Shown: in pieces, positions 41,201 through 52,388 of the stretch | Numbering within the stretch: position 1 is the first letter of the stretch | How the letters are laid out: every line of letters begins with the position of its first letter | Origin: Strigops habroptila | Taxonomy: Eukaryota > Chordata > Aves > Psittaciformes > Psittacidae | Length of the DNA stretch: 64,000 bases | Assembly: GCF_004027225.2 (NCBI RefSeq) | Contig: NC_044277.2 | Span: forward strand, 90,470,283-90,534,282 | Reading direction: 5' to 3' | The notes under the pieces: generated by a model | The model's input: only the letters and a program-made list of their open reading frames with translations | Database searches by the model: none | What the model was told of the DNA's origin: nothing | Position numbers and translations under genes: made by a program

Positions 41201-42013
41201 AGTACAAAAACCATGTTTCAGTGCTCTCAGTTCCAGATGGACCTGCTTTCTAATGCTGTTTATTTCAACTTCATGGGCGGAACAAGCTGTGTTTGGAAGC
41301 AGTACGTATGCTTGGTGCAGAGAGGGACAGACAGGGTTTGGGGTTAACGTGGTTCCATCAAGACGCTTCTGGGTGGGCTCTGGATTAGCGCACCACAAGT
41401 GTGCTCACAGCCAGAAGGTGGGTTATGCTTTGGGTTGCCACCTCTCCAGGCACATAGTCCTGTTTCTGCTGGGTACAGCAGTATTCTCTCTGACTGTAAG
41501 AAACATGGAAAAGGTGGTGAGGTGGAGGGAAAGCAGGCCACAGCACACATTTTGTTCCCTTTCACTTAGATCACAAAAGCAGATGAAAGCCAATTTAGCC
41601 AGGGCATGGTGGGCATCGTTCGGAAGCTATGTGTGGGGATCTGAGATCATTGCATCGAAGTCTTTGGTCATCTCCCAATATATTCACATGACTTGGACTC
41701 AGAATTTCTGTTTTTAGAGAAGTCTTAGGCACACTGAAGCTGAAGACCCACTGAGAGAGAGATGTAGACTAAATTTTTATCCTGTTACTCTAACAGATCT
41801 AATTTTTCAAAAATGCTGTACACACAATAAATAGCTCTGATAACTTCAGCTCTGAGGATCCCTATGTAAAGTTACACACGTGCCATGTGTAGCAAACCAG
41901 CTGTAAATCATCCACCTCTGGGTCCCAGCATCCTTCTCTCTGCTTTGCACTTCCTTCATACAGTCGGTTTTTAATATCTATTAAGCCTCCAAATTGAGCT
42001 ACCCTTCATACAG

Positions 42014-42103
42014 CTGTGGAAAAGTCTATGGAGCTTTCTCAGGACTTGTTGCTGTATGACTGGGATATTCTGGCACAACTGTTAAACAAATACCATTTTG
42101 AAG
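42014..42103 (+). other. Candidate coding exon, unconfirmed
   Basis: CTACCCTTCATACAG precedes and GAAG|GTATGT follows. The frame that starts after two bases is open for 29 codons (VEKSMELSQDLLLYDWD at the start, NKYHFE at the end) and leaves one base. The other two frames contain stops. The phase fits 44535-44634. The composition looks like a helical protein segment, but I cannot assign it. Confidence 0.3.
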
Positions 42104-42873
42104 GTATGTAGAAGGTATAAAATAGTTTTCCTGAATGTTACTCTATAGGAAAGTTATAGGACTGGCAGCACTGAAGTTATGATATAATATATCATTACAA
42201 GCTACACTACCCACCTGTGTTTAGTGTTGGTCAGTATTAGCCTGAAGCAACCACTCTGTCATGGGAGAAGAGGTGTTAATTCCCTTTCTGTGCCACAGCA
42301 GCCCAGGCTTTGAACAAAGACACTGTGTACACTGAACTGTGGAAACTTACAGGCTTGTAATTAGATGTTATACTATTGACAGTGATTTTAGTGGGTTTTT
42401 TTGGTTACCTGGTTTGAATGAGACAAACTTTATAAATGCAAAAGTTAATTGGTAACTGAGAAAAGGACCCAGATACGTTTCATGTTTCAGTGGTCCTGAT
42501 GGGTACGTGAGTTTTGGCTATTTTATGCGGAGCTGAACTTATGTCTAAACTGACAGCTAAAGGTGAAGAAGCTGCAGATCCATAATTATTCGGATGTGAA
42601 ATAAGAAAGAGGATTCATTCGGGACACTTGGAAGCTAAGGAGTGCCAGTGGAAGGAGCCAGGCTTTCTTGGCTGAGATATAGGTGCATTAATAGAGGAAG
42701 ATGTGTTTGCTTTAGGGCATGACTAGTCAAACTTTAAGGAACACATGAGTTCTTATTTGGAGGGGAGAAGGGATAGCATTAAATGTTTTCATAGAGGACA
42801 ATGGAAACCCTTGTACGTGTGTCAGACTACTGAAGTATTGTTTAGAGCAAGGAAACATAAAGACCTTGTTATG

Positions 42874-43375
42874 TCATAGAATCACAGAATGGTTTGGGTT
42901 GGAAGGGACCTTAAAGATCATCTAGTTCCAACCCCCCTGCCATGGGTAGGGACACCTTGCACTAGACCAGGGCCAGGTTACTCAAAGCCCCATCTAACCT
43001 GGCCTTGAACACTTCCAGGGGTGGGGCAGCCACAGCTTCTCATCCACACAGTCTTCCTGGTCAGATGGCCCATAGCAGACCTCCACTGTAATGTCCCCTG
43101 TACCTGCCCTCCCTTTAATCCTCACCCCATAAGCCCTCAGTTTGCTCCTCATCCATCCCCAGGAGGAGCTCTGGCAACTCCAGATGGTCATTGACATAGA
43201 GAGTGACATCCCCTCCGCATCTTCCCTGCTTGTCCTTCTTGAAGACCCTGTATCCTTCCATTCCAACACGGCAGTGATAGCAGTCATCCCACCACATCTC
43301 TGTGATGTCAGTAAGATGGTGGCCCTGCCAGCACACACACGTCTCTAATTTCTGTTGTCTATTCCCTGTGCTACA
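42874..43375 (-). mobile_element. CR1 LINE, internally deleted (endonuclease part joined to the 3' end)
   Basis: Read on the minus strand, 43375 to about 43040 encodes part of the CR1 ORF2 endonuclease. One frame has TEMWWDD, GYRVFKKDKQGRCGG and LYVNDHLE. A second frame continues with VRIKGRAGTGDI and CYGPSDQED, so an indel near 43127 splits the frame. TEMWWDD matches the TETWWDD-type motif that carries the catalytic Glu of the APE-type nuclease. At about 43040 the sequence jumps to the CR1 3' untranslated end (to 42874), with the usual terminus of short repeats related to ATTCTATGA. All reverse transcriptase sequence between is missing. The element is dead. The upper boundary is approximate because homology fades near 43375. 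The CR1 assignment rests on recognising the family, not on a database search. Confidence 0.88.
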
Positions 43376-43430
43376 TGTGTTTGCATAGAGGCATTTAAGT
43401 TGGGCCCGTGGTGAAGCTGATTTAATGGAT

Positions 43431-43490
43431 ATCTATATACTTTTGATCTTATATATATCTGTATGTGATATATATCTATATACTCTTGAT
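43431..43490 (+). repeat. AT-rich block with a duplicated 17-mer
   Basis: ATCTATATACTTTTGAT (43431-43447) recurs with one change at 43474-43490. The sequence between is mainly TA and ATCT units. The block sits just beyond the end of the CR1 at 42874-43375. Confidence 0.75.
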
Positions 43491-43983
43491 GTTAATCTCT
43501 AGGATGTTCTGTGTGGGAGATGCTTTTAGTGCTGAGGAGCAGGCAGTGGTTTCAAGATTTTCGCTAAATAGACTTATCTGGGCAAAGAGGCTGAGGAAGA
43601 ACATAGAATGAGATGATTGCATACTGGGAGGAAGAGTGAGCCTGGGAGTCCTATGTGGATTACAGCAGAGGTAATATAAGAGGGCTTTAATAATCCAGCA
43701 AATATGTGGACTGAGTATTTCCAGCAGCAGTTGTTTCTCCTTTGGTGCTTCCAGCAAAAATTGTAATACTTTGTGGTTAAAACAGCAAAGCAGCATGGGA
43801 GAAAACTGTATGGTGCTGAGAGGATGACATTGTTTCCTTACGTACTGACCAGTTCTTATTCAGTTCAGTTTTGCCTTAAGACACCAGCAGTTAAAGCATC
43901 GGTCAGGCTGCCGTGTTATGTCAGGAGAGAAGCACCAGTCTGAATACCTGAACAAGTACATTAACGTTTGACGTTTTCTTCAG

Positions 43984-43996
43984 GAGAGAGAGAGAG
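43984..43996 (+). repeat. Short (GA)n
   Basis: About six GA units. Confidence 0.85.
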
Positions 43997-44534
43997 TGAG
44001 TGAATATGGATCAGATGGCCAACAGCAGCCAATCATCGTCAAAGCAAAATTATACACAGCAAGGATCTACCTGATAGAGAAAGACTGTAGAGCACTATCT
44101 GTACATAGCAGAGAATCTCGCAAAGGCAAATGTTAATTCACTTGGTTATTTTGTTTTTATTATGACTCAGAAGTTCGGGACCAGCTGAAGGCTTTGTTCA
44201 CAGAGTTTTACAAATACCTCTGACCACATTTAAAGTTTTTTAAAAGAATGCACATAAAATCCTAGAGATGTGTCCAGTCGTTACATTATTCATATGGGGT
44301 GTGTTGTAAAGCCAAAAGAGGGTGAAATTGTTAAGATGTTCCAAACTGAACAATGGAGCCTAGATATAAAAATATACTGAAAAAAGATCTGTGTTAACTG
44401 GGAATGTGAGAATTTTCATTTCCATCTATAAGGATGTGTGTGTTATTCTCAATATCCACTTCTGTATGTCCTGTTGAATCAGCTATGTAGGCAGTTATAA
44501 CTTGAAGTTCTTTGTAATGTGTTTCTCTTTGCAG

Positions 44535-44634
44535 CCAATCTTATATCCTTAATGAAGTCTTCTAAAGGGGAAAGAAGAATTTGTGATGAAGTCAAAAAGC
44601 TGCTCAGACTGAAAGTATATAACAGCCCTTCTCT
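44535..44634 (+). other. Candidate coding exon, unconfirmed
   Basis: A strong acceptor (GTTTCTCTTTGCAG) precedes and GTAAGA follows. After two carried bases the frame is open for 32 codons (NLISLMKSSKGERR, then DEVKKLLRLK) and leaves two bases. If the donor is not used, the frame reads CTG TAA, ending at 44638, and AATAAA follows at 44640-44645. So it could be either an internal or a terminal exon. Confidence 0.3.
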
Positions 44635-44871
44635 GTAAGAATAAATAAATAACATACTCTTCATGTAAGGCTCATTGTATAAAATAGGACTGTTGTAAAA
44701 ACTGTACTTGCATCAGATAGTCTGATGATCCACCTATTCTGAAAAGAGTTACTGTGAGATTTTTAACAGATGTTAGTACGAGTCTTGAAGAGAAAATTCA
44801 GGCAACAGATCTTCACATGCTAAGTGCTCATGTTGAAAATGAAACCTGTATTTTGTATCTCTTTCTTTTAG

Positions 44872-44914
44872 ATTTGACCAGAAGTTTGAATGCAAAAGTG
44901 AAGATTTTTTGTAA
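44872..44914 (+). other. Candidate terminal coding segment, unconfirmed
   Basis: TCTCTTTCTTTTAG precedes. With the two bases carried from 44634 the frame reads L, FDQKFECKSEDFL, then a TAA stop at 44912-44914. The implied intron is about 240 bases. It would close the 42014-44914 group. Confidence 0.2.
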
Positions 44915-47621
44915 CTTTATAATCCTGAGTTTTGCAGCTCTGTTCAACAAAAAGTCATATTTATGCATGCGTAGAGGTAGGTCAGAATCATTTTTGTGAC
45001 TTCTTTGGTATCTGGGAATCAGGGTGGCGAGACTCTCCACAGTCCTTAGAGAAGGAGTATTCATTAGTAATGAAAGGATCAATTCCAAACTGAATGAGTT
45101 CTTCATTTTTTTTGTGTATAGAAACCACTTCCTTTCCTGAAAGCATCAAAACAGCCAAAAGGCACTAGTGACCAAGCAGCATAATTATAAGTAGAAATAA
45201 CACAAATTGGCCTTTTGAGACCTATTGTAGGCATGGGGAATACATTTGAAGTTAAGATCTATATTCCCAAATTTCGGATATGTTAGAGTTTCTGGTTTTG
45301 GCATAGGCCTGTCCTACTTACAACTAACTAGTTTGCTCATGTTTTCTTTGGATATTTTTCTTGAGTGGGCTTTTTCACTGTGACTCATGCAGAATAAAGC
45401 TAGTTTGGAGTGTGTGAAAGCAGGCTTCCGGAAGAGTACCAAGTCAAACTATATAAATCTTGGGCGTACTAAAGGCATGTTGTCTTTGAAAACCCATATA
45501 GACATTCTCTGGATGGAGTAATGCCTACAGCTTAGGATTGATTCTTTTTTTGGTTTTGTTTGGGTTTTTTTGGTGGTCCAGTTAGAGAACGTATTGTACG
45601 TTGCAGAGAAGTACTGCTTGGAAAAGAACTGAGAGAAATGCAGTTCGGTGGTTAAACAAGAAATTAATCAAGAAGGCGGGAAAATTGGGAATTTTTAAAC
45701 AATCTCATTGAACTGATTTAGGAGGTTTTTTTAGCTAATAGAGGAAATTTATGGTGGTGTGCAGGGTGAGCCTGTAACTGAACATTTTAATGCTGGGCAA
45801 AATGGAGAATTAAATCATTCTATTAGCTTTTGATGCCCTGGTATGATTTGGTGTTACTCTAAATGGTGAATACCATATTAAAACTTTTTGGGGACCTTTT
45901 AATTGTTAGGTTATGATCAGATACACCTCGCAGTTGTTTCATCAAGAAAATATTACTGATGTTTAAAATTTTCATTTTCAACCTAAGTAGCTGCTAGACT
46001 CCAATCCTGCTACAAGCATCTCTTAAATTCACTAACGAAATGCTAAAACACAATATCAAATTACATTTAGGTAATGGGTTTTGGGGAGGAAAAATGTGTT
46101 TACTTTTAATAAAAATATACTGATGTAGTGTTTGTTGCCAAGGAAAGGCTGTAGAAAACATTGGTGATTTTATCCTATTCTGCTACACCAAACCCATCAT
46201 TAGGCTATGAAATCTCCTCCTTTTTTTTTTTTTTGAAAATACATCATTTCCCTCTCTCTGTGCATGGGAATAATCAGGAACGTCATGGCTTCTGCATTTG
46301 TTGGTATTCATGTAATTTTGGGAGGTCCCCTCCTAGTTACTGGAATGCCTTCTAGCAGTGCATATCCACCAGAGGAAGAGAACACGCTGGTTGGAAGCAA
46401 TTCTTGGAGTATTTGTTGGATTTTCCTTAAAGCTGGTACCACCTGGGATAGTGTGGCTGAGGGATTTAAAAAGTGGGGAGAAAAAAGGCAATTTCTAGGC
46501 CTTATGATTCTGGTGGAAAAAGTCCTGAAACATAATGACCCAAAGGCTTCAAAATGCAGGGGGCAAAAAGTCAAGGACTCATAAAGTGCCCCAAACCTCT
46601 CCTGATCTAAACCAGTTACACTCTGCCTGAAATAATGAAACTCATGTTTGTTGAGTGCCTCATATTAGTGATTCTGAGGTTTCCTAGGTTGTATTTTTTG
46701 GTTGTATTTATATGATGAATTACATTATAGCTTGTTGGGGGTTTGGAGGTGGGAGGGTTGTGTTGTTTACATGCTGTGGATTGATTGCGAACAGTTTCCC
46801 AGAGAATATTCAATATCCGAAATTTCAGCTGGGTTGATTAGCTGTGAATGCTTGCATATGCTGTGTGGCATCGTTCCAGTTCCTGGATTCAATGAGCATA
46901 ACAACTTTGGCAGTCCAGATTTTGAGAAGTACTGATGGTGTCTGGAAGGCACCAGTTTCCTTCAACTCCCATTTGCAAAGAGAGAGAGAGGGATGGGTCC
47001 TGTTCATGGGTGTGGATGGACCTGGATGGAACAGGGTATAAGGACACCAATGACACTTCCCTCTTCTTTCTCAGGTAGCTGTACAAGCTCCGCCAAGTAC
47101 AGGTTCTTTTGTGGCCCAGGAAATACCTTGAGCAGCAAAAGGGATTGGTGCTGGCACTCACTGCTTTTTTCCAGGGCTTACTCAGCTGTCAGAGGTGAAG
47201 CTCCATGACTGAGTTTAAGCAGGAGCAACAGTGGGATGTGGTGGAACGAGGGAGAAATGCTATAATGAACACAGTACGTTTCTGCAGATAGAGATTATAC
47301 TTCAAGCCGTTTAAGCACATGTTATTCTTTGAACATAGAGGTCTGCATTTGTTTAATTTTTCTTTGGCATGATTGGCAGCGTATCTGTTGAGAAGAGACA
47401 GAATACCAGCCAGGGAGCGGTTTGGTGGGTCAGAAGAGTAGGCAAGCAAAGCTGTCCAGCATATGGAAGTTTGCAGTGTTACAGCACACAGCCTGAGACA
47501 GGCGCTGCTCTCTTCCTAGAAATCCAAAAGTCAGTGACGTTCCTTCAGTCCAACTGAACAGACATTTGGCCTAAATGGGTGGGACCTAACCATTGTAATC
47601 AGATTATTTGTGGAGGTTTGC

Positions 47622-47642
47622 GGGTTTTGGGGGGTGGGAGGG
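47622..47642 (+). other. Predicted G-quadruplex motif
   Basis: Four G runs separated by loops of 4, 1 and 1 bases: GGG, TTTT, GGGGGG, T, GGG, A, GGG. Short loops like these usually give stable structures. A weaker G-rich relative with only three full runs lies at about 46736-46757. No promoter or gene start was seen beside it. Confidence 0.7.
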
Positions 47643-48078
47643 TAGGTTACAAGCATATGTGGTGGGAAAGGCAAGTAATGATCCCTAAGAGGAAGCAACT
47701 AAGAGCTTCTTATTAGAATCAGCAACGTTCTCCTTATCTTAGTGCAGAGCTAGTTGCATTTTCTTTTGTTCTTTCAACAGGTTAGTAATTACTGTTGCAG
47801 TAATTAGGCTTGATGGAGAGTATATAAGACGATAAATGGTTATTCTGTGCAGTAGTGGGGGATATTTGGTGCCAAGCTTATTATTTTCAGTCAAAGCTAA
47901 TTATCTCTATTATAATACATGACTCTCTTGCTCGAATTATGAGTGGGAAACGGCTGAATAGATTTTTTTTTTTTTTTCCCGAAGTGCCCTGAACCATGGA
48001 GAGAAATGAAAATTAAAAACAATGAAAAGCTTGTTAGACAATGAGAAGACTCATCTGTAAAGCTATTTCTGACAGATT

Positions 48079-48092
48079 TCTCTCTCTCTCTC
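48079..48092 (+). repeat. (TC)7 microsatellite
   Basis: Seven TC units. Confidence 0.9.
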
Positions 48093-51000
48093 ATCTCTGG
48101 TTATATAAATATCAAATGCTTATCACGAAATAAATTGTTGCATTACACATGATACGGGAATAAAAGTTTAGTTCAGACATCAGAGAAGCCACTTAGGATT
48201 CAGTGGATCTCAAGCAGTGAGCTGCATGGCCACTTGGGTGTGATGGTGCTGGCTGAAATGAAGTTGCCCAGCCACACAGCTGTGCTGCCTGCAGCCTGGC
48301 TGACCTCCGAATTGCTGAGGTGACCAAGGGATTTACAGATGTTCCTATCAAGCGCCTTTGAAAAATACTGGCTGCCCAGAATAGGCATCTGTTTTGCTTG
48401 TATTTAGGGCCTGCCCTGGCAATCTGGACAGGGAAGCAATGTCAGAAGGGATTATACCCTCTGTCTGGCTTACCTCAAGCAATAAGGTCAGCAGAGAGCG
48501 TGACTTTGATTAGTAGGCTTTGTCTACTCTGCAGATGCTAGCCCATCATTTATTATTAATGCGGTCATCCCTCCTCCACTTACATCATGGTTTCAATTTG
48601 TAGCAGTGACAGGGCTGATCACCTGTCAAGTCTTAGCTGGCTTACAACATACCCTGGGTTTGCTTTGCCCGCACACATCTGAATCATGCGGTAACTTGAC
48701 TCTCTGACTGGTGCAACACGTAGTAGAGCTGCAGCTTGCTGCCAGCCGCGGTGGCCACGGCTCAGCTGGACTCCCAACACCCCTTGTCCCGGCCCTCCCA
48801 ACCGCACGCCTGAGTTTCCTTCCCATGGGAACTGGGGAGCGAGGCTGGGTGGGAAAAGGGTGGTGCATGACCATGCTTGGTCTCAGTGCACTGACAGCAG
48901 CACTAGTGTGGACAGCTGGACCTGAGAGCTGGGAAGTACTCCTGGGCTCAGTGAAGCTGTCACTGAAGTACCCTCGTCAGGCCATGTCAGGCGATCAATA
49001 GAGCAATGGAAAAGGCAGCTGTTTGCTGTTGAATGTAAATACTCCTGCATTATGAAGGCACATGGTTGGGGGGGAAGCTTCTGCCTTCCATATATACTTT
49101 TTCTAATTTTTAAAAATTGTGATTTTTCGTTGAATTTAATTGCCCACAGAAGAGAATTGGTAAAGCTTTCCTGCCTATTTACAAGGCAGTTTTCCTTAGA
49201 AATTCTATACTGTGCTTTTCCATGTGCTACACAACAGATGTTTGAAGCTGATCGGTGTCATGTGTTGCATTTTGCGGTACTTTAATACGTGCTTTTGAGA
49301 GACAAGCAGTACAAAGAAGAACTAAGATGGACAAAATTTTCACAGCGCTAGTATTTGCCTGTCTTTGGTTACTGCCAGTAAAACCACATCAAACTATCAC
49401 TGCGCTGCTCATCTGCCGGTCATGCTAAAAACTGCTCGACTCCCATCAGAAATTCCATCCTTTACCTTCATTTTTTCCAGCAGTCTCTTGCACCACACAA
49501 AAGCTCTGTTTATTGACCTTATAGATTTTGTATGTCTCATAAACTCCAAATCAGACTTCCTCAGTTTTCTCTGGTAACACCGTTCTTATAGAGAGGTGGT
49601 GCAAGTGGACTGCTGTTTTTTGATGACATCGGTATTATTTATTTCAATTTATGGTGCCATACAAATCATCTTTCTCAAATCAAGTGTGACCTTGTGAACT
49701 CTTTACGGGGAACTTACCCTGGAGATTTCTACGTCTGATGTTAAGTTCATCATTGTACTGTCCCAGTGTTAGTTCAGGTTAGCGATGGCATTTCAAGAGC
49801 TGCAATTTCTTAGAGGCAACTAAACAGAGCCATAGCAAATATACCTTACTAATTCAAATTCCTGGTGTCGTTGAAAGTCAAATTTGATGAAAATCAAAGG
49901 TGCTTTCCACCAAAATTCTTACAGATCCCATTAGACAGTAGCCATATATTCAATAAGAGTGGCAGAGACCTAAAAAATAATAATAAAGCCAGGTATTATT
50001 CAAAGGTGTTATTTCAAATTTTTTCTTAATGTCATTATCAATTAAGGTAATCACTGGGTGAGGAAGAGTTCATATGTATTAGTACTTGATAACAGTTATT
50101 TGCATGAAAGAGGGTTGTAAGATAGGGCCCTGGAATGGCTATAGGCTAATAGCAGCTATGTAAGGGCTACCAAGAAGGCAATAAAATGTAAAGTTGAGAC
50201 AACACAGCTATACTTTAAATTGCATCTAAATGGGGATATTAGAATATTTATCTGAGAGCAGGAGAAGCACAAGTCTCTTGATTTTCACAAAGCAAATATA
50301 TCTATAGCACAAACAGATGAAAATAGAGACAGTTTTCACATAATCAAATCAAACACGTAGCACTGACTCTTTCATTCCTTGGTTTGAGAATCCAAAATTT
50401 AGGAGCTAACAAGTAAATATTGTAAAACATAGTATTAGCTGATCAAATCTGGCAAGAAGCATGACTCCAGACTAGGAACTTGCAGTACCAGAGAGCAGGA
50501 AAATCCATTTAACATACACGGCAGTAACTCATAACTATAATCTTGTATAGATGTGTCTGCAAACTATAACTCAAAAAGCCAAACTAACCCATTTACAGCT
50601 GCAGACATCTCAACAGAATAGCTTTAGATGCTGTTAGTCTATTTTTGGTTTGTGTCTCTTTTTTGTAGCTGCAACTTAACTCTTTCAAAATGTGTCTCTG
50701 TGGGAATTGATGGGGTTTATTATGTACATTTCTGTACAATAAGAATGAGAATGATCGATTTAGTTTATGCTGGTTCTTGTTTGTTTGGCTGCGTGACAAG
50801 GTTGCTATCAACAGAAGGGATGAAGCATGAGGTAATGACTACAGCTTAAATGAGAACACTTGTCATACCTGCTTTTTGCTTGGACTGATCAGCAAGTATC
50901 ATGGCTTAGTGAAATGTGTGTGTGTTTTCTTTCATGTTTACAAACTGGCAGGCTTAGTGGAAGGTAAACTTTGACATTTCTTAACAGTTTCCTTCACCCC

Positions 51001-51171
51001 TGAAATCAAAGCTACTAGTATTGTGCTAAACTACTTAGTAGCTACTGAAAGTTTGAGGAAAAAATGCTCTGTGAACTAAGCATAGAAACCATTTCTATGG
51101 GTGTTTTGGTTTTGGTTTTTTTTTTTACTTATTTATAATCTGGAAGAAATTAAAGTTGAACTTTCTAAATG

Positions 51172-52388
51172 TTTCCCTTGGTAAAGCCATGGTGACTACT
51201 CCTGATGATTTTCTTGTCCTTCATGTGCCTGGAAATGATTTCCACGATTAGCTGCTCCATCACGTACCCAGGGTCAAGTAGTTACCTGGATCCTCATTCT
51301 TGACCTTCTTGAAGACAAGAGTGATATTTGCTTTCCCCTAGTCATCAGGCATTTCTCCCAGTCACTGTGATTGATCAAAGATGATTATTGAAAGTGGCCT
51401 TGCAATGACATCTGCCATTCCCTCAGTACTCATGTGCATCATATCGTGGCCCATGTATGTCCAGTTTGCTTAAGCGTTCCCTGGCCTGATCCTCTTCCTC
51501 CAAGGGTATATCTTCCTTGTTTCAGCCTTTACCCCCTGGTCTACAGGACCTGGAATTCCTGAAGGCCAGTCTTGCAATGAGGCAAAGAAGGCATTCAGCA
51601 CTTCAGCTTTGTCCACATTCTGCGTCACCAGGTTCCCCATCTTGTTGAACAATAGTTTCATGTTTTCCCTAGCCTTCCTTTAGTCACCTATACACTTATA
51701 GAAGCCCTTCTTGTCTTTGACATCCCTTACCAGATTCAGTTACATGTGGGCTTTGGCTTTCCTAACTTCGTCCCTGGGTGCTCAGAAAATGTCTCTGTAG
51801 TCCCTCCAGGTTACCTGTCCTTGCCTCCACCCTCTGTATGCTTCCTTCTTGGGTCTGGCTAGGAGCTATTTATTCATCCACACGAGCCTCCCCACAGTTT
51901 TGGAAATCACTGGGATGGACCACTCTTGAACCCGGAGGAAATAGTCCTTTAATATTATTCAGCTTTCTTGGGCCTCCCTTCCCTCTAGGGCCTTATCCCA
52001 TGGGACTCTTCTGAACAGATCTTTGAAGAAGCCTAAGTCTGCTCTCCTGAAGCCCAGTGTTGTGAGCTTGCTTTTCACCCTCTTCTCTGCCCTTAGGATC
52101 CTGAACTCCACCATCTCATGGTCTCTTCAGCCAAGGCTGACTTTGATCTTCACATCCCCAATGAGCACCTCCTTGTTGGTGAGAATGAAGTCTGGCAGAT
52201 CATCTCTCCTTGTTGACTCTTCTGTCACTTTGAAGAGGAGTTGTCATTCATGCTCTCCAGGAACCTCTTGGATTGCTTATTGTCCTGCTGTGTTGTCCCT
52301 CCAGCAGATATTAGGGTGGTTGACGTGCCCTGTGAGGACCAGGGCCTGCAAGTGTGATGATACTGTACAAAGTTTCTTATACCGCTAG
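51172..52388 (-). mobile_element. CR1 LINE internal fragment (late endonuclease to early reverse transcriptase)
   Basis: On the minus strand the piece starts near 52388 with a degraded LQALVLTGHVNHPNI, corresponding to the SQALVLMGDFNHPDI region of the CR1 endonuclease. It runs through the linker and into the reverse transcriptase N-terminus. The clearest block is NLVTQNVDKAEVLNAFFAS (within 51470-51661). The last recognisable residues are DKKIIRSSHHGFTKG, near 51175-51215. The rest of the reverse transcriptase and the CR1 3' end are absent at the low-coordinate edge. Scattered stops and frameshifts show an old dead copy. CR1 copies are normally 5'-truncated with an intact 3' end, so loss of the 3' half implies a later deletion or a moved fragment. 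Confidence 0.88.

Larger units (their letters stand above)
31577..42873. other. Non-coding sequence
   Basis: Unique sequence with one possible MIR remnant, a purine tract and a TAAT-rich block at 40490-40790. The longest open frame of the window (154 codons, 41253-41717, plus) lies here; it has no recognisable domain. Confidence 0.65.
43376..51171. other. Non-coding sequence
   Basis: Unique sequence between the two informative CR1 pieces. It contains the candidate exons at 44.5-44.9 kb, the G-quadruplex motif, and a small GC-richer patch with several CpG at about 48700-48850 that is too short and weak to call a CpG island. Confidence 0.65.

Noticed and set aside
41253..41717. The longest open frame in the window, 154 codons on the plus strand.
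   Set aside because: About 2000 ATG starts over both strands make one frame of this length unsurprising. It has no recognisable domain, signal or transmembrane pattern.
42994..43338. 115-codon minus-strand frame that could look like a small gene.
   Set aside because: It is the CR1 endonuclease remnant running across the deletion join into 3' untranslated sequence.
48700..48850. GC-rich patch with several CpG, considered as a CpG island or promoter.
   Set aside because: Too short and too few CpG. No gene start or conserved promoter motif beside it.
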